Shown one piece after another: positions 25,220 to 36,015 of a stretch of 64,000 nucleotides of DNA. The first letter of the stretch is position 1. Each line of letters starts with the position of its first letter. The stretch lies in NCBI RefSeq assembly GCF_014651035.1, contig NZ_BMWC01000008.1, positions 124,001 through 188,000 of the forward strand, written 5' to 3'. Origin of the DNA: Streptomyces lomondensis. GTDB taxonomy: Bacteria > Actinomycetota > Actinomycetes > Streptomycetales > Streptomycetaceae. The notes beneath the pieces were generated by a model, which did not search any database, had not been told where the DNA came from, and saw only the letters and a program-made list of their open reading frames with translations. The position numbers and the translations under genes are program-made.

Positions 25220-25534
25220 GTTCAAGCGAGGGAGCCGTATCAGCACGTCCGTTTGCGCCACGCTCCGCGCCGATCGCGCCAGCCCGGCCAAAACGTACAG
25301 AAACGTCTCCCTCGTAAAGGTCCCGCGAAGGTCCCGCGACGTCGTCGCAGGAGGGCGGGCGTTTGACGGTTACTCGGTCGTCAGTTCGGGGTCACTTCCT
25401 CGTGCGACCTCGCTCTCATCCGGCGTCGCGAGCGCAACCGCAGCCCTTAGACTCCCTCGCGTGACACGCCGCGGGCCGGTTGGCAAGATGGCCCGAGCGG
25501 TCGGCAAGGTGCGGTAACAGGGAGGAAGCGTCGC

Positions 25535-28500
25535 GTGAGCAGCAGGCCATCCCGAGGCGCTGCTCGCCTCGCAGCCATACTGGACGCTCTTCCTGACGCG
25601 TTGGTGCTGGTCAATGCCAACGGGACGGTCGTCAACGCCAACAGCATCGCCTTGGAGGCCTTCGAGACGCCGGGCACCGCCCTGGTGGGGCGCGGGCTGC
25701 TCGATCTGCTGCCGCACTTCGACTCCAAGCTGATCCCCGGGTCCATGCGGCGGCCGGAGCACCTCGACCCGCGGGCCCGGACCAAGCCGACCCGGATGGT
25801 CGCGCGCAGGACCGACGGGACGGAATTCCCCGTCGAGGTCACCAGTGCGAATCTGGAGAACGGCCAGCAGGCCTACGACGGGTACGGCTACAGCGGGGAC
25901 GAGTTGCTCATGCTCGTCGTGCGGGACCTCACCGGGACCGTCGACACCGAGGCCGAGCTGGCCCGCTCGCAGCGGCAGACCGAGATGATCCTGCGGGCCG
26001 CGGCCGAGGGCGTCGTCGGGACCGACACCGACGGGCGGATCGTCCTCGTCAATCCGGCCGCCGCTCAGATACTGGGTTATCGGGCCAGTGACCTCGGCGG
26101 GCGGGAGCTGCACACCCTCGTCCTGCACTCGCGTCCCGACGGGTCGCCCTTCCCGTACGACGAGTCGCCGCTCGCCGACACCCTGCGCTCCGGGCGCAAG
26201 CACCGGGTGCGCGGGCAGGTGCTGTTCGCCAAGGACGGCGGCAAGGTGCCGGTCGACCTGACGACCGCGCCCGTGCGCGACGGCGACCAGCTCGTCGGCG
26301 CCGTCATGACCTTCACCGACAGGCGGCCGTACGACGCGGTCGTCGAGGAGAAGGAGGCGGCGGAGAAGCGCCACGCCGAGGAGCTGGAGCGCATTGCCGA
26401 GGAGCACGCCTCCGAGCTGACCGCGCTGCGCCAGCAGCACGTCACCGAGCTGGAGGAACTGCAGGAGCGCCACGCCGAGGAACTCGGCGCGAACGAGGAG
26501 CGGTACGCCGCCCTCGGGGAGCGGGAGAAGGACCGGTTCGAGGCCCTCGCCGCCCGGCACGAGCAGCTGCTGACCCTGCTCGGGCGGTCCCTGCGCGGGC
26601 CGCTGGAGGAGCTGCGCCGCGAGCTGGCCGCGCTGGCCGCCGACGACGCCGGGCAGCTGTGGCCCGAGGCCAACCAGGTGCTCCACCATCTGTCGGCCGG
26701 CTATTCGCGCATCACGACGCTGATCGACAACGTCCTCGGGTACCAGCGGCTCGACGCGGGCAGCGAGAACATCTCCCGTACGAAGGTGATGCTGGACGCC
26801 GTCGTCGCCGCCGGTGTCGACGGGGCCGTCGAGCTCATCGGGCCCGGGCGGGTGCAGTTCGCCGTGCACGCGCCGCCCATCGAGGCCGAGGTCGATCCCC
26901 GGCTGCTGGCGACCGCCCTCGCGCATCTCGTCGCCGACGTGGCGGGGGTCGACGCGACCGGCAACACGCCCGTGTCGGCGGGCGGTTACCTGGACAACAC
27001 CGTCGTGGTGGCGGCGGCGCAACGCGGCGAGGTCGTCCGCATCGAGGTGCGCGGGCCGTACGCCGGCGGCGACACCGTGCACGAGCCGATCGTGCGCGGG
27101 ATCGTCCGGGCGCACGGCGGTGTGCTCCAGACGCATGAGGTGCCGGGGATGAGCGGGAGCGCGTACGTCCTCGAAGTGCCGATCGGGGGTGGGGCCGGGG
27201 CCGTCGCCTCGCAGGCGCTGGAGGTGGCTGTTCCTGCTGCTCCCGGTGACCAGACCGTCGGTGACCATGCCCCCGGTGAGCAGGCCCTCGGTGACCAGAC
27301 CTCCGGTGGGGGGCGGCGCCGGGCTCGGCGGTCCTCCACCGATGCCTTCCTGGACGCGGACGCGGTCGCGGATGGTCCGGGGGCCGAAGGCGACGGTGCC
27401 GGTGCTGCCGGTTCCGGTGCCGAGGGGGCCGCCGCGCCCACCGGGCGGCGGCGGAGGCGGGCCGCCGGGGAACCGGCCGCGCTTCCGGCGCAGGCTTCCG
27501 GTGAGGGCGGGGCCGTGTCGGGCGGTACCGGGCGGCGGCGCGGGCGGCCTGCCGAGGATGCCGCAGCGGCCGCCATCGGGAGTGCCGTCCAGGGTGTCGC
27601 CGAGGGGGCCGTCGTCACGGCCGCCGAGCATGCGGCCGGGACCGCCGCCTCGGGAACGGGGCTGGGCGGGACCGTTCCGCCGCAGGGCGTGCCCGCGCCG
27701 TCCGGGCGGCGGGCCCGGCGCGAACCGGGTGAGCAGCACGCGCTGCCGCCGGCGCTGCCCGCGCTGTCGTCCGGTGAGGCCACGGGTTCGGCCGACGCGG
27801 CGCAGGAGGGGCAGGCCGAGCAGCCGACAGGGCGGCGACGGCGTGCGCTGGCCGCCGCCAACGAGCGGGCGGCCGCGCAGGAGGAGGCCGCCGCCGGGCC
27901 GCGTCAGGTGTTCGCGCTGCCGCCGGCCGAGGCCGACCAGACCGGTCCGGTCGACCAGGAGGTTCCGGCCGCCGGGCAGGGCGACCAGGTGCCGGGGCAG
28001 GGGCAGCAGGCCGTGGCGGTTGCCGGTCCCGGTGGCTCCGGTCCCGGTGGCTCCGGTCCCGGTGGCTCTGGTCCCGGTGGTTCCGGTGACGGGGCGGTCG
28101 AGGAAGGGCGGCATGACGCCGTCCCGCACGACCAGTCCGCCGATCACACCCCGCCGCAGCCGCATCCCACCAGTGCGCCGACGGGCCGCCGGCGACGGGC
28201 CGTGGCGCCGCCGCGTCCGGCGGCGGCCGGGGCGGCCGATGCGCCCGCGCAGGGGGCCGGGGCGCAGGCGGGTGCCGACCAGGTTGGACCGGCACCGGCA
28301 GGTTCTGCGCCAGCTGGTGCTGTGCCGACCGGCCCTGTGCCGACCGGTGCCGTGCCGACAGGCCCCATGCCGACCGGCCCCGGGGCCGTCCATGTCGGGC
28401 CCGGGCAGGGGGTTCCCGCGCAGCAGGACACCGGTGGTCAGGTCCCGCCGGGGCAGGCCGTGCCGGGCCAGGGCGCGCCCGTGCAGGTGGGAGTGGCCGC

Positions 28501-30439
28501 TGCCCAGGGCGGGCCGGGTACGGCCGTGCACCCGCAGGGCAACGCCGTTCCTCCCCAGGGCAACGCCGCCCACGGGAACGCCCCGCAGGGGAACATCCCG
28601 AACATCCCCCAGCCGCAGGGGGCCGCGGTCCCGCCGCAGGGCGCTGCCATCCCGCCCCACGGTGTCGCGGTGCCGCCGCAGGGCGTCGCCGTACCCCCGC
28701 ACGGCGTGTCCGTCCCCGCCCAGGGCGGGCTCGGGCACAGTGTGCAGGCGGCTCTGCCGGGGCAGGCGCTTCAGCCTGCGGCCCAGCTCCAGCCCCACGC
28801 CGCGCAGCCCCTGCCGCAGCAGGGCGTCGCCGCGCCGGGGCAGCAGCCCTCCGCCGGTCAGCCGCTTCCCGCCGAGGCCGCCCCGGGGCAGGTCACCGGC
28901 ATCCCAGGCCAGGGCACTCCGGCCCAGGGGACCACTGCTCAGGGCACCCCTCCCCAAGGCTCCCCGGCCCAGGGCACCCCCGCCCCCCAGCCCTGGCCCG
29001 CCGCCGACAACACGTCGGGAGCCGGTGTCGCCGTACCCCCGAACGGCATGCCGCCTCAGGCCCCGCAGGCGAACACCCCGGCCCCGGGCACGCCGTTGCC
29101 GCCGGAGGGTGCTCGGGCGGCTCAGCCGTTGCCCGCGGAGGCCGCGGCGGGTGTCGATCCGCACTCGACGCAGGGGCGGGCGATCAGCGTCCGGACGCTC
29201 GGGCAGGGCGTGCCCTTCAACCGGCAGGCGGCGCAGGTCCAGCAGCCGGCCGCACCCGCCGCACCCGCCGCCCCACCGACTCCGCAGGGACCGGGCGGTC
29301 CGGCGACGCCTCCCCCGCACCAGCCGGGTGGATCGGGCCGGCGCCGCAAGCTCGGCACGCCGCCCGACCCGGCCGCGCGTACGGAACAGGGGGCCCGGCA
29401 GGAGCAGGGACCGCGTCAGGAACAGGCAGCGCGTCCGGAACAAGGCGCCAGGCCGCATCCGACGGCCGAGCCGACATCCGCGCCGGCCGCCGCCCAGGCG
29501 CAGGCCCAGGTCCAGGCGCCGGTGTCCACGCCCGTCCCGGCGCAGCCGTCGCTCGCCGGTCAGTCGCGGCTCGCCCAGATGACCGAGGGCGGCGGGCGGT
29601 CGTACGCCATAGGCGCTCCGGACGAGAACGCCGCCGAGGGGCCCGAGCCGCTCGACGGGCCCGGCGGTGCCGTCGAGGTGGCGGATCCGCCGCGGCCGCA
29701 GCCGATGGACGACGAGTTGCCGCCGGAGCCGCTGGACAACCCGCGGCGGCTGCTGGTGTGGCCGGCGCCGGACGTCAGCACCTCGCAGGCGCTGAGCGAC
29801 CGCGGCTACCGGCCAGTGATCGTGAATTCGCGCGAGGAGGTCGACGCGCAGATCGCGGCCTTCCCCGCCGCGCTGTTCGTCGACCCGCTGACCGGGCCGA
29901 TCACGCGTACGGCGCTCCAGTCGCTGCGGCAGGCCGCCGTGGCCGCCGAGGTGCCCGTCCTCGTCACGGCCGGGCTCGGGCAGGCCTCGCGGGACGCGGC
30001 GTACGGTGCCGATCCGGCCGTCCTGCTGAAGGCGCTGGCGCCGCGCGACAGTGAGCAGCACCCCCCGCGGGTGCTGCTGATCGAGGAGCACGCGGAGATA
30101 GCGCTGGCGCTGACGGCGACGCTGGAGCGGCGCGGGATGCAGGTCGCGCGGGCCGCGAGCGACACGGACGCGGTGACGCTGGCGGGGCAGTTCCGGCCGA
30201 ACCTGGTCGTGATGGACCTGCTTCAGGTGCACCGGCGGCAGGCCGGGATCGTGGACTGGCTGCGGGCGAACGGGCAGCTCAATCGCACCCCGCTCGTCGT
30301 CTACACCGCCGCCGTCGACCAGGCCGACCTGCCGCGGCTCGCCTCCGGAGAAACGGTGCTCTTCCTCGCGGAGCGGTCCACCAGCGGCGAGGTGCAGGCC
30401 CGGATCGTCGAGCTGCTGGCCCGGATCGGGACCAACTAG
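25535..30439 (+). CDS. Giant PAS sensor protein with degenerate kinase core, long Pro/Gln/Gly-rich linker and C-terminal receiver-like domains
   Basis: A 1634-residue protein. PAS domains occupy about 10-130 and 145-265 (AAEGVVGTDTDGRIVLVNPAA). A Glu/His/Ala-rich coiled coil runs from about 268 to 350. A dimerisation-like segment (LLTLLGRSLRGPLEELRREL) lacks the HE/N phospho-acceptor motif, and the ATPase-like part (about 430-550) lacks the G boxes, so kinase activity is doubtful. From about 560 to 1390 it is low complexity with (P/A)PQG repeats and several RRRR patches, including a 15-bp tandem repeat near 28025-28085. The end (about 1400-1634) holds two receiver-like folds; LLIEEHAEIALALTATLERRG and NLVVMDLLQVHRRQAG resemble a receiver, with an Asp retained. 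The GTG follows GGAGGAAG. Probably a scaffold rather than an enzyme, which is inference. Confidence 0.85.
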   Translation: MSSRPSRGAARLAAILDALPDALVLVNANGTVVNANSIALEAFETPGTALVGRGLLDLLPHFDSKLIPGSMRRPEHLDPRARTKPTRMVARRTDGTEFPVEVTSANLENGQQAYDGYGYSGDELLMLVVRDLTGTVDTEAELARSQRQTEMILRAAAEGVVGTDTDGRIVLVNPAAAQILGYRASDLGGRELHTLVLHSRPDGSPFPYDESPLADTLRSGRKHRVRGQVLFAKDGGKVPVDLTTAPVRDGDQLVGAVMTFTDRRPYDAVVEEKEAAEKRHAEELERIAEEHASELTALRQQHVTELEELQERHAEELGANEERYAALGEREKDRFEALAARHEQLLTLLGRSLRGPLEELRRELAALAADDAGQLWPEANQVLHHLSAGYSRITTLIDNVLGYQRLDAGSENISRTKVMLDAVVAAGVDGAVELIGPGRVQFAVHAPPIEAEVDPRLLATALAHLVADVAGVDATGNTPVSAGGYLDNTVVVAAAQRGEVVRIEVRGPYAGGDTVHEPIVRGIVRAHGGVLQTHEVPGMSGSAYVLEVPIGGGAGAVASQALEVAVPAAPGDQTVGDHAPGEQALGDQTSGGGRRRARRSSTDAFLDADAVADGPGAEGDGAGAAGSGAEGAAAPTGRRRRRAAGEPAALPAQASGEGGAVSGGTGRRRGRPAEDAAAAAIGSAVQGVAEGAVVTAAEHAAGTAASGTGLGGTVPPQGVPAPSGRRARREPGEQHALPPALPALSSGEATGSADAAQEGQAEQPTGRRRRALAAANERAAAQEEAAAGPRQVFALPPAEADQTGPVDQEVPAAGQGDQVPGQGQQAVAVAGPGGSGPGGSGPGGSGPGGSGDGAVEEGRHDAVPHDQSADHTPPQPHPTSAPTGRRRRAVAPPRPAAAGAADAPAQGAGAQAGADQVGPAPAGSAPAGAVPTGPVPTGAVPTGPMPTGPGAVHVGPGQGVPAQQDTGGQVPPGQAVPGQGAPVQVGVAAAQGGPGTAVHPQGNAVPPQGNAAHGNAPQGNIPNIPQPQGAAVPPQGAAIPPHGVAVPPQGVAVPPHGVSVPAQGGLGHSVQAALPGQALQPAAQLQPHAAQPLPQQGVAAPGQQPSAGQPLPAEAAPGQVTGIPGQGTPAQGTTAQGTPPQGSPAQGTPAPQPWPAADNTSGAGVAVPPNGMPPQAPQANTPAPGTPLPPEGARAAQPLPAEAAAGVDPHSTQGRAISVRTLGQGVPFNRQAAQVQQPAAPAAPAAPPTPQGPGGPATPPPHQPGGSGRRRKLGTPPDPAARTEQGARQEQGPRQEQAARPEQGARPHPTAEPTSAPAAAQAQAQVQAPVSTPVPAQPSLAGQSRLAQMTEGGGRSYAIGAPDENAAEGPEPLDGPGGAVEVADPPRPQPMDDELPPEPLDNPRRLLVWPAPDVSTSQALSDRGYRPVIVNSREEVDAQIAAFPAALFVDPLTGPITRTALQSLRQAAVAAEVPVLVTAGLGQASRDAAYGADPAVLLKALAPRDSEQHPPRVLLIEEHAEIALALTATLERRGMQVARAASDTDAVTLAGQFRPNLVVMDLLQVHRRQAGIVDWLRANGQLNRTPLVVYTAAVDQADLPRLASGETVLFLAERSTSGEVQARIVELLARIGTN

Positions 30440-30765
30440 GAAACCTGCGGCCGGTGTACGGAGACGACCTCGTACGGTACGAGGTCGAGCGTCGCGATCT
30501 CCAGTACTTGCTCCATGCAGGCCCGCACTTCGGCGTCTTCGCGCGCGGCCGCCAGATCCGCCTGCGAGCGCCACTGGTTGTAGTTGGCCACTCGAGTGCC
30601 CTCAAGACCCCGGTGAATATTGGCCTGCACATAGCCAGGCTGCTTCGGCATGACCTCCCGCGCCATGTACTGGAGCAGCTCGATGAGACGTTGCTGATTC
30701 TCGGGAGCGACGGTGAAGACATTGATGTAAGTGACCAGGTCGCCGCCCGTACTGATTTCGGTCAT
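30436..30765 (-). CDS. Antibiotic-biosynthesis-monooxygenase (ABM) fold protein
   Basis: A 109-residue ferredoxin-like ABM domain: TYINVFTVAPENQQRLIELL, PGYVQANIHRGLEGTRVANY and QWRSQADLAAA are the family pattern. Members oxidise polyketide-like or haem substrates without cofactor, or are only structural relatives. ATG at 30765 with GAGGAGA 8 nt before it. Stop codons of this gene and the giant PAS gene overlap by 4 nt. It follows the TetR gene at 30882 on the same strand and may be co-transcribed with it. Confidence 0.87.
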   Translation of the reverse strand: MTEISTGGDLVTYINVFTVAPENQQRLIELLQYMAREVMPKQPGYVQANIHRGLEGTRVANYNQWRSQADLAAAREDAEVRACMEQVLEIATLDLVPYEVVSVHRPQVS

Positions 30766-30881
30766 GCTCAATGTCTCCTCGCAGGCCCTGTGAATCATGG
30801 TGGTGTCCGGCACAGGCGGCAACACGGATCGGCTCCGCGTTTCTTCCGGGCCGTGGCACTGCGCAACGCGCCGTCGCAGCT

Positions 30882-31460
30882 CTAACGGGCCGCGAGCCGG
30901 CGTGCCGCTTCCTTCACCGAGGCGCGCAGGCGGTCCCGGTCGGTGTCCTCGTCGCCGAGCAGGATGCGCCGCATCTGCGGCACGACGGCGGTCCAGTTGG
31001 CCAGGGCGGTCAGCAGGAACAGCAGGTCGGCCGCCGGGATCGCGTCGGTGACGACTCCCCGGTCCTGGCCGTCCTGGAGGGCGGCGACCTTGCGGGCGTA
31101 GTGCTCCTGGCGGTCGGACTCGTGGGGCAGTTCCGTGCTGCCGTACTCCAGGCCCTCCCAGAAGAGCAGGCGCAGCAGCTCGGGGTGGGCGGCGTGGTAG
31201 TCCATCAGGCGGTCGATCCAGCTCTCCAGGTCGTCCGGGTCGACGGGGACGGCCTCGGCGAGGTGGAGCATCTTGCGTTCGAGGACGATCGCGAACAGCT
31301 CCGCCTTGTTGCCGAAGTAGGCGTAGATGAGCTGCTTGTTGGCCTTCGCCTCGGCGGCGATGCGGTCGATGCGGGCGCCGGCGATGCCGTGCCGGGCGAA
31401 CTCGGCGACCGCCGCCTCGAAGATCCGGGCCTTGGTGGCCTCGGGGTCCCTTGCTGCCAT
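30882..31460 (-). CDS. TetR-family transcriptional regulator
   Basis: A 192-residue protein. The helix-turn-helix is at about 10-55 (KARIFEAAVAEFARHGIAG, then ARIDRIAAEAKANKQLIYAYF), followed by a helical ligand domain. The ATG at 31460 is chosen because the upstream frame crosses the operator; no Shine-Dalgarno sequence precedes it, so the message may be leaderless. It is divergent from the MFS gene at 31590 and probably represses both through the sites at 31485-31559. Confidence 0.9.
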   Translation of the reverse strand: MAARDPEATKARIFEAAVAEFARHGIAGARIDRIAAEAKANKQLIYAYFGNKAELFAIVLERKMLHLAEAVPVDPDDLESWIDRLMDYHAAHPELLRLLFWEGLEYGSTELPHESDRQEHYARKVAALQDGQDRGVVTDAIPAADLLFLLTALANWTAVVPQMRRILLGDEDTDRDRLRASVKEAARRLAAR

Positions 31461-31484
31461 GGGGGAGAGGGTAGCGCGCCAGGT

Positions 31485-31500
31485 AACCAACTGTTTGGTT
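31485..31500. promoter_or_regulatory. TetR operator, site 1
   Basis: AACCAACTGTTTGGTT: arms AACCAA and TTGGTT around a 4-bp centre, 25 bp ahead of the TetR start. Confidence 0.6.
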
Positions 31501-31543
31501 GACAGGGAATGGCGGACCGTCCCAGACTGTTCCCCCATCATCC

Positions 31544-31559
31544 AACCAACCAGTTAGTT
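31544..31559. promoter_or_regulatory. TetR operator, site 2
   Basis: AACCAACCAGTTAGTT, a 6-of-8 inverted repeat with the same AAC/GTT spacing as site 1, 59 bp away and 31 bp before the MFS start. AAGGAG at 31575-31580 is the ribosome binding site of the MFS gene. Confidence 0.55.
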
Positions 31560-31589
31560 GTTAGAGCCGACTCCAAGGAGTCCTCCCTC

Positions 31590-32801
31590 ATGCCGTCAGC
31601 GACCACCACCCCGACCACGCCCGGCCGGGCCGGCACGGCCCCGGGGCGGCCCGCGCGCACGCCCTCCCCCGGTCTCTTCCTCACCCTGCTCGCCGTGTGC
31701 AGCGCGGTCACCGCCGCCAACATCTACCTCGCCGCACCGCTGCTCTCGCTCATGGCCCGCGACTTCGGCTCGGCCCCCTCGGCCGTGGCCTGGATCGCCT
31801 CGGTCGCCCAGCTCGGCTACGCGGTCGGCCTGCTGTTCTTCGCGCCGCTCGGCGACAGCGCGAACCGGCGCCGGCTGGTCGCCGGGCTCACGCTCGTCAC
31901 CACGGTCGCGCTGGCCGCCAGTGCGGCCGCCCCGGGCGCCGCCGCCCTCGCGGTCGCCGTGTTCGTCGCCTCGGCCGCGACCGTCATCCCGCAGCTGCTC
32001 GTCCCGCTGGTCGCCGAGCGGGCCCCCGCGGAACGGCGGGCCCGCCATGTCGCGGCCGTCATCGCGGGTCTGTTCACCGGGATCGTCGCGGCCCGGGTGC
32101 TGGGCGGACTCGCCGGGCAGGCCTTCGGCTGGCGCTGGGTGTTCGCCGGAGCGGCCCTGCTCACCCTCGTCCTGGGGCTCGCGACCGCCGCCGTCCTGCC
32201 GTCGCGGCGGCGGCGGGAAGGGCCGCTGTTCGCGGGCCTCGCCGCGCTGCCGTCGGTCCTGCGGCACTCGCCCGACCTGTGGCGGGCGTGCCTGCGGCAG
32301 GCCGGGATGTTCGGTGCGTGGAGCGCGCTGTGGACCTCGCTCGCCCTGCTGCTGACCGGGCCGGTGTACGGGCTGTCCACCGCGACCGCCGGGCTCTTCG
32401 GGCTCTTCGGGCTGACGGCGACCGCGGTGGCGCCGTTGGCCGGCGGGCTCGTGGACCGGTTCGGCGCGGCGCGGGTCGTGCGGTCCGCGTACCTTCTCGC
32501 CGCCGTGTCCGTGCCGCTGTTCTGGCTGGGCGGGCAGGTGCTGGGGGCGCTGTGCGCCGCCGCGGTCCTGATCCACGCGGCGCTGGTCGCCTCCCACGTC
32601 GCCAACCAGACGCTCGCCCTGACCGCGACCGCGACGCCGGCCACCGCCAACACCGCCTATGTGGTCGCCGGTTTCGCGGGCGGCGCGGCCGCCTCGGCCC
32701 TCGCGGGCGTCGCCTTCAGCCACTTCGGCTGGGGCGGGGTGTGCGCGGTGGCGGGCCTGTGGCTGGTGCTGGGGTGGGGGCTGACCTGGTCGCGGCGGTG
32801 A
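31590..32801 (+). CDS. MFS transporter, DHA1-like (12-TM)
   Basis: A 403-residue pump with 12 predicted helices. Loop 2-3 carries APLGDSANRRRLVAGL (motif A variant) and helix 5 LGGLAGQAFGWRWVFAGAALL, typical of AraJ/YdhP-type DHA1 members. The ATG at 31590 has AAGGAG 9 nt upstream. It is controlled, most likely, by the divergent TetR gene. Substrate unknown. Confidence 0.9.
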   Translation: MPSATTTPTTPGRAGTAPGRPARTPSPGLFLTLLAVCSAVTAANIYLAAPLLSLMARDFGSAPSAVAWIASVAQLGYAVGLLFFAPLGDSANRRRLVAGLTLVTTVALAASAAAPGAAALAVAVFVASAATVIPQLLVPLVAERAPAERRARHVAAVIAGLFTGIVAARVLGGLAGQAFGWRWVFAGAALLTLVLGLATAAVLPSRRRREGPLFAGLAALPSVLRHSPDLWRACLRQAGMFGAWSALWTSLALLLTGPVYGLSTATAGLFGLFGLTATAVAPLAGGLVDRFGAARVVRSAYLLAAVSVPLFWLGGQVLGALCAAAVLIHAALVASHVANQTLALTATATPATANTAYVVAGFAGGAAASALAGVAFSHFGWGGVCAVAGLWLVLGWGLTWSRR

Positions 32802-32936
32802 GGTGACGCCGCCGGTGGTCTCGCGCACGGCCTCCGGCCCCGTCGGATGACAGCCGTGCGCTCGTGCGGCCGGGACCGGTCCCGGCCGCACGGCGGTATG
32901 TCTGGGTCCGGACACAACGGCCGCGGGGGCAGTGAC

Positions 32937-33494
32937 GTGATCTTGGTTGCCTTGATCGTCGGCGGGATCGCCGCTTACGCCCTTTTCCAGTGGCTGGGCG
33001 TCGCCTATTACCTCCTGGCCATCTCCTGGGTCGCCGTCACCGGCGCCGTCCTGTTCTTCCTCGCCGTCGCCTCGCATGCGATCCGGTACGTGCGTGACGT
33101 ACTGATCCCCGACATGAGGCGGAACCGGCTCATCAAGACGTACAACCGGCTGGGCGGGCAGACGATCTCGCCGCTGAACGTGCACAGCGCGCGCGTGGTC
33201 GCCATCGGTCTCGTCCGCAATGAGGCGGACGAGGCGTCACTGCCCCCGGAGACCACCTTCGACGGAATCCCCCTGTCCGAGGTGATGCGTCTGCGCTCGC
33301 GGACGTTCTACCTGATCACCACGAAGGCGTCGATCGAACTCTGGGAGCGCCACAAGGCGTCCTTCCTCGACATCGCCTGGTTCGACAAGGAACTGGTCGA
33401 CTACGAGGTCCACTCGCCCTACTTCCACAGCCACACCATGGAACTGCGTTTCCCCGAGGGCACGTTCATCCGGCTCGCCTACGGTGCGACATGA
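32937..33494 (+). CDS. Hypothetical protein with two N-terminal membrane helices
   Basis: About 185 residues. Helices at about 1-20 (VILVALIVGGIAAYALFQW) and 25-48, then a soluble domain with conserved-looking blocks LRSRTFYLITTKASIELWE and HSHTMELRFPEGTFIRLAY. GTG at 32937 with GGGGG 7 nt upstream is preferred; ATG at 32898 would add 13 Gly/Ser-rich residues. I do not recognise the family. Confidence 0.65.
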   Translation: MILVALIVGGIAAYALFQWLGVAYYLLAISWVAVTGAVLFFLAVASHAIRYVRDVLIPDMRRNRLIKTYNRLGGQTISPLNVHSARVVAIGLVRNEADEASLPPETTFDGIPLSEVMRLRSRTFYLITTKASIELWERHKASFLDIAWFDKELVDYEVHSPYFHSHTMELRFPEGTFIRLAYGAT

Positions 33495-33498
33495 GACG

Positions 33499-33522
33499 AG
33501 CCCCTGGCCGTGGCCAGGGGCT
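33499..33522. terminator. Bidirectional hairpin terminator
   Basis: An 11-bp perfect stem AGCCCCTGGCC with its complement and almost no loop (GT), between the convergent stops at 33494 and 33540. Confidence 0.65.
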
Positions 33523-33539
33523 GTCGGGGTCCGGCCGGG

Positions 33540-35198
<1,659 letters not shown>

Positions 35199-35321
35199 GG
35201 CGTCCTCCCGGGGCGACATTGCCTACGCGGTGGTAAAGGTTGCGCTGATTCTGCGCACATACCACTCGGTATGTCACTAGGAGGCGGTGATCGATCAGCT
35301 GACGTTAGCCCACGCTTCGGC

Positions 35322-35882
35322 TCAGGACCGAACAAGTCCCAGATCAGGGTCCTCGCGCAGCTTGCCGAGCGCGCGGGAGACGGCCGACTTCACCGTGCCC
35401 ACCGACACGCCGAGCACCTCGGCCGTCTGGACCTCGCTGAGGTCCTCGTAATACCTGAGGACTACCATCGCCCGCTGCCGCGCGGGCAGCCGCATGATCG
35501 CCCGCCACATCGCGTCGTGCAGCGCCTGCTGCTCGGCCGGGTCGTCACCGCCGGGCACCGGATCCGGCTCGGGCAGCTCGTCGCAGGCGAACTCGTCGAC
35601 CTTGCGCTTGCGCCACTGCGACGTCCGCGTGTTCAGCAGCGCCCGGCGCACATAGCCGTCGAGGGCTCGGTGGTCCTCGATGCGCTCCCAGGCGACGTAC
35701 GTCTTGGCGAGCGCGGTCTGCAACAGGTCTTCGGCGTCGCTCGGGTTGCCGGTGAGCGAGCGGGCGGTACGCAGCAGCACCGGCTGGCGGGCCCTGACGT
35801 ACGACGAGAACGACGGGTACGGAAGGGTCTGCGCCGCTGGTGCGGCCGCCTTCGAAGCGCTGGTGCAGACGGGTGTGGTCAT
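35322..35882 (-). CDS. ECF RNA polymerase sigma factor, SigE-like family
   Basis: A 186-residue sigma factor. Region 2 (about 28-95) has RSLTGNPSDAEDLLQTALAK and the SigE-type TYVAWERI. Region 4 (about 125-175) has LPARQRAMVVLRYYEDLSE and VLGVSVGTVKSAVSRALGKL. No anti-sigma gene is adjacent. ATG at 35882. Confidence 0.92.
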   Translation of the reverse strand: MTTPVCTSASKAAAPAAQTLPYPSFSSYVRARQPVLLRTARSLTGNPSDAEDLLQTALAKTYVAWERIEDHRALDGYVRRALLNTRTSQWRKRKVDEFACDELPEPDPVPGGDDPAEQQALHDAMWRAIMRLPARQRAMVVLRYYEDLSEVQTAEVLGVSVGTVKSAVSRALGKLREDPDLGLVRS

Positions 35883-36015
35883 GGCTCAACGCTATGAGCG
35901 GCGCCCTGCCGAGCGGATCGGCCGCAGGTCCCGAAGCGGTGTCCCCCTCAGGTTGTAGGGGTGGGGCTGACTGCACCTCCTGTAGGTGGAGCGCAGGGCC
36001 CGGGGTACTGCGGGA

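Noticed and set aside
25370..30574. 1734-codon minus-strand open frame opposite the PAS gene
   Set aside because: Antisense shadow caused by GC-rich third positions; composition is repetitive Arg/Gly and shows no fold.
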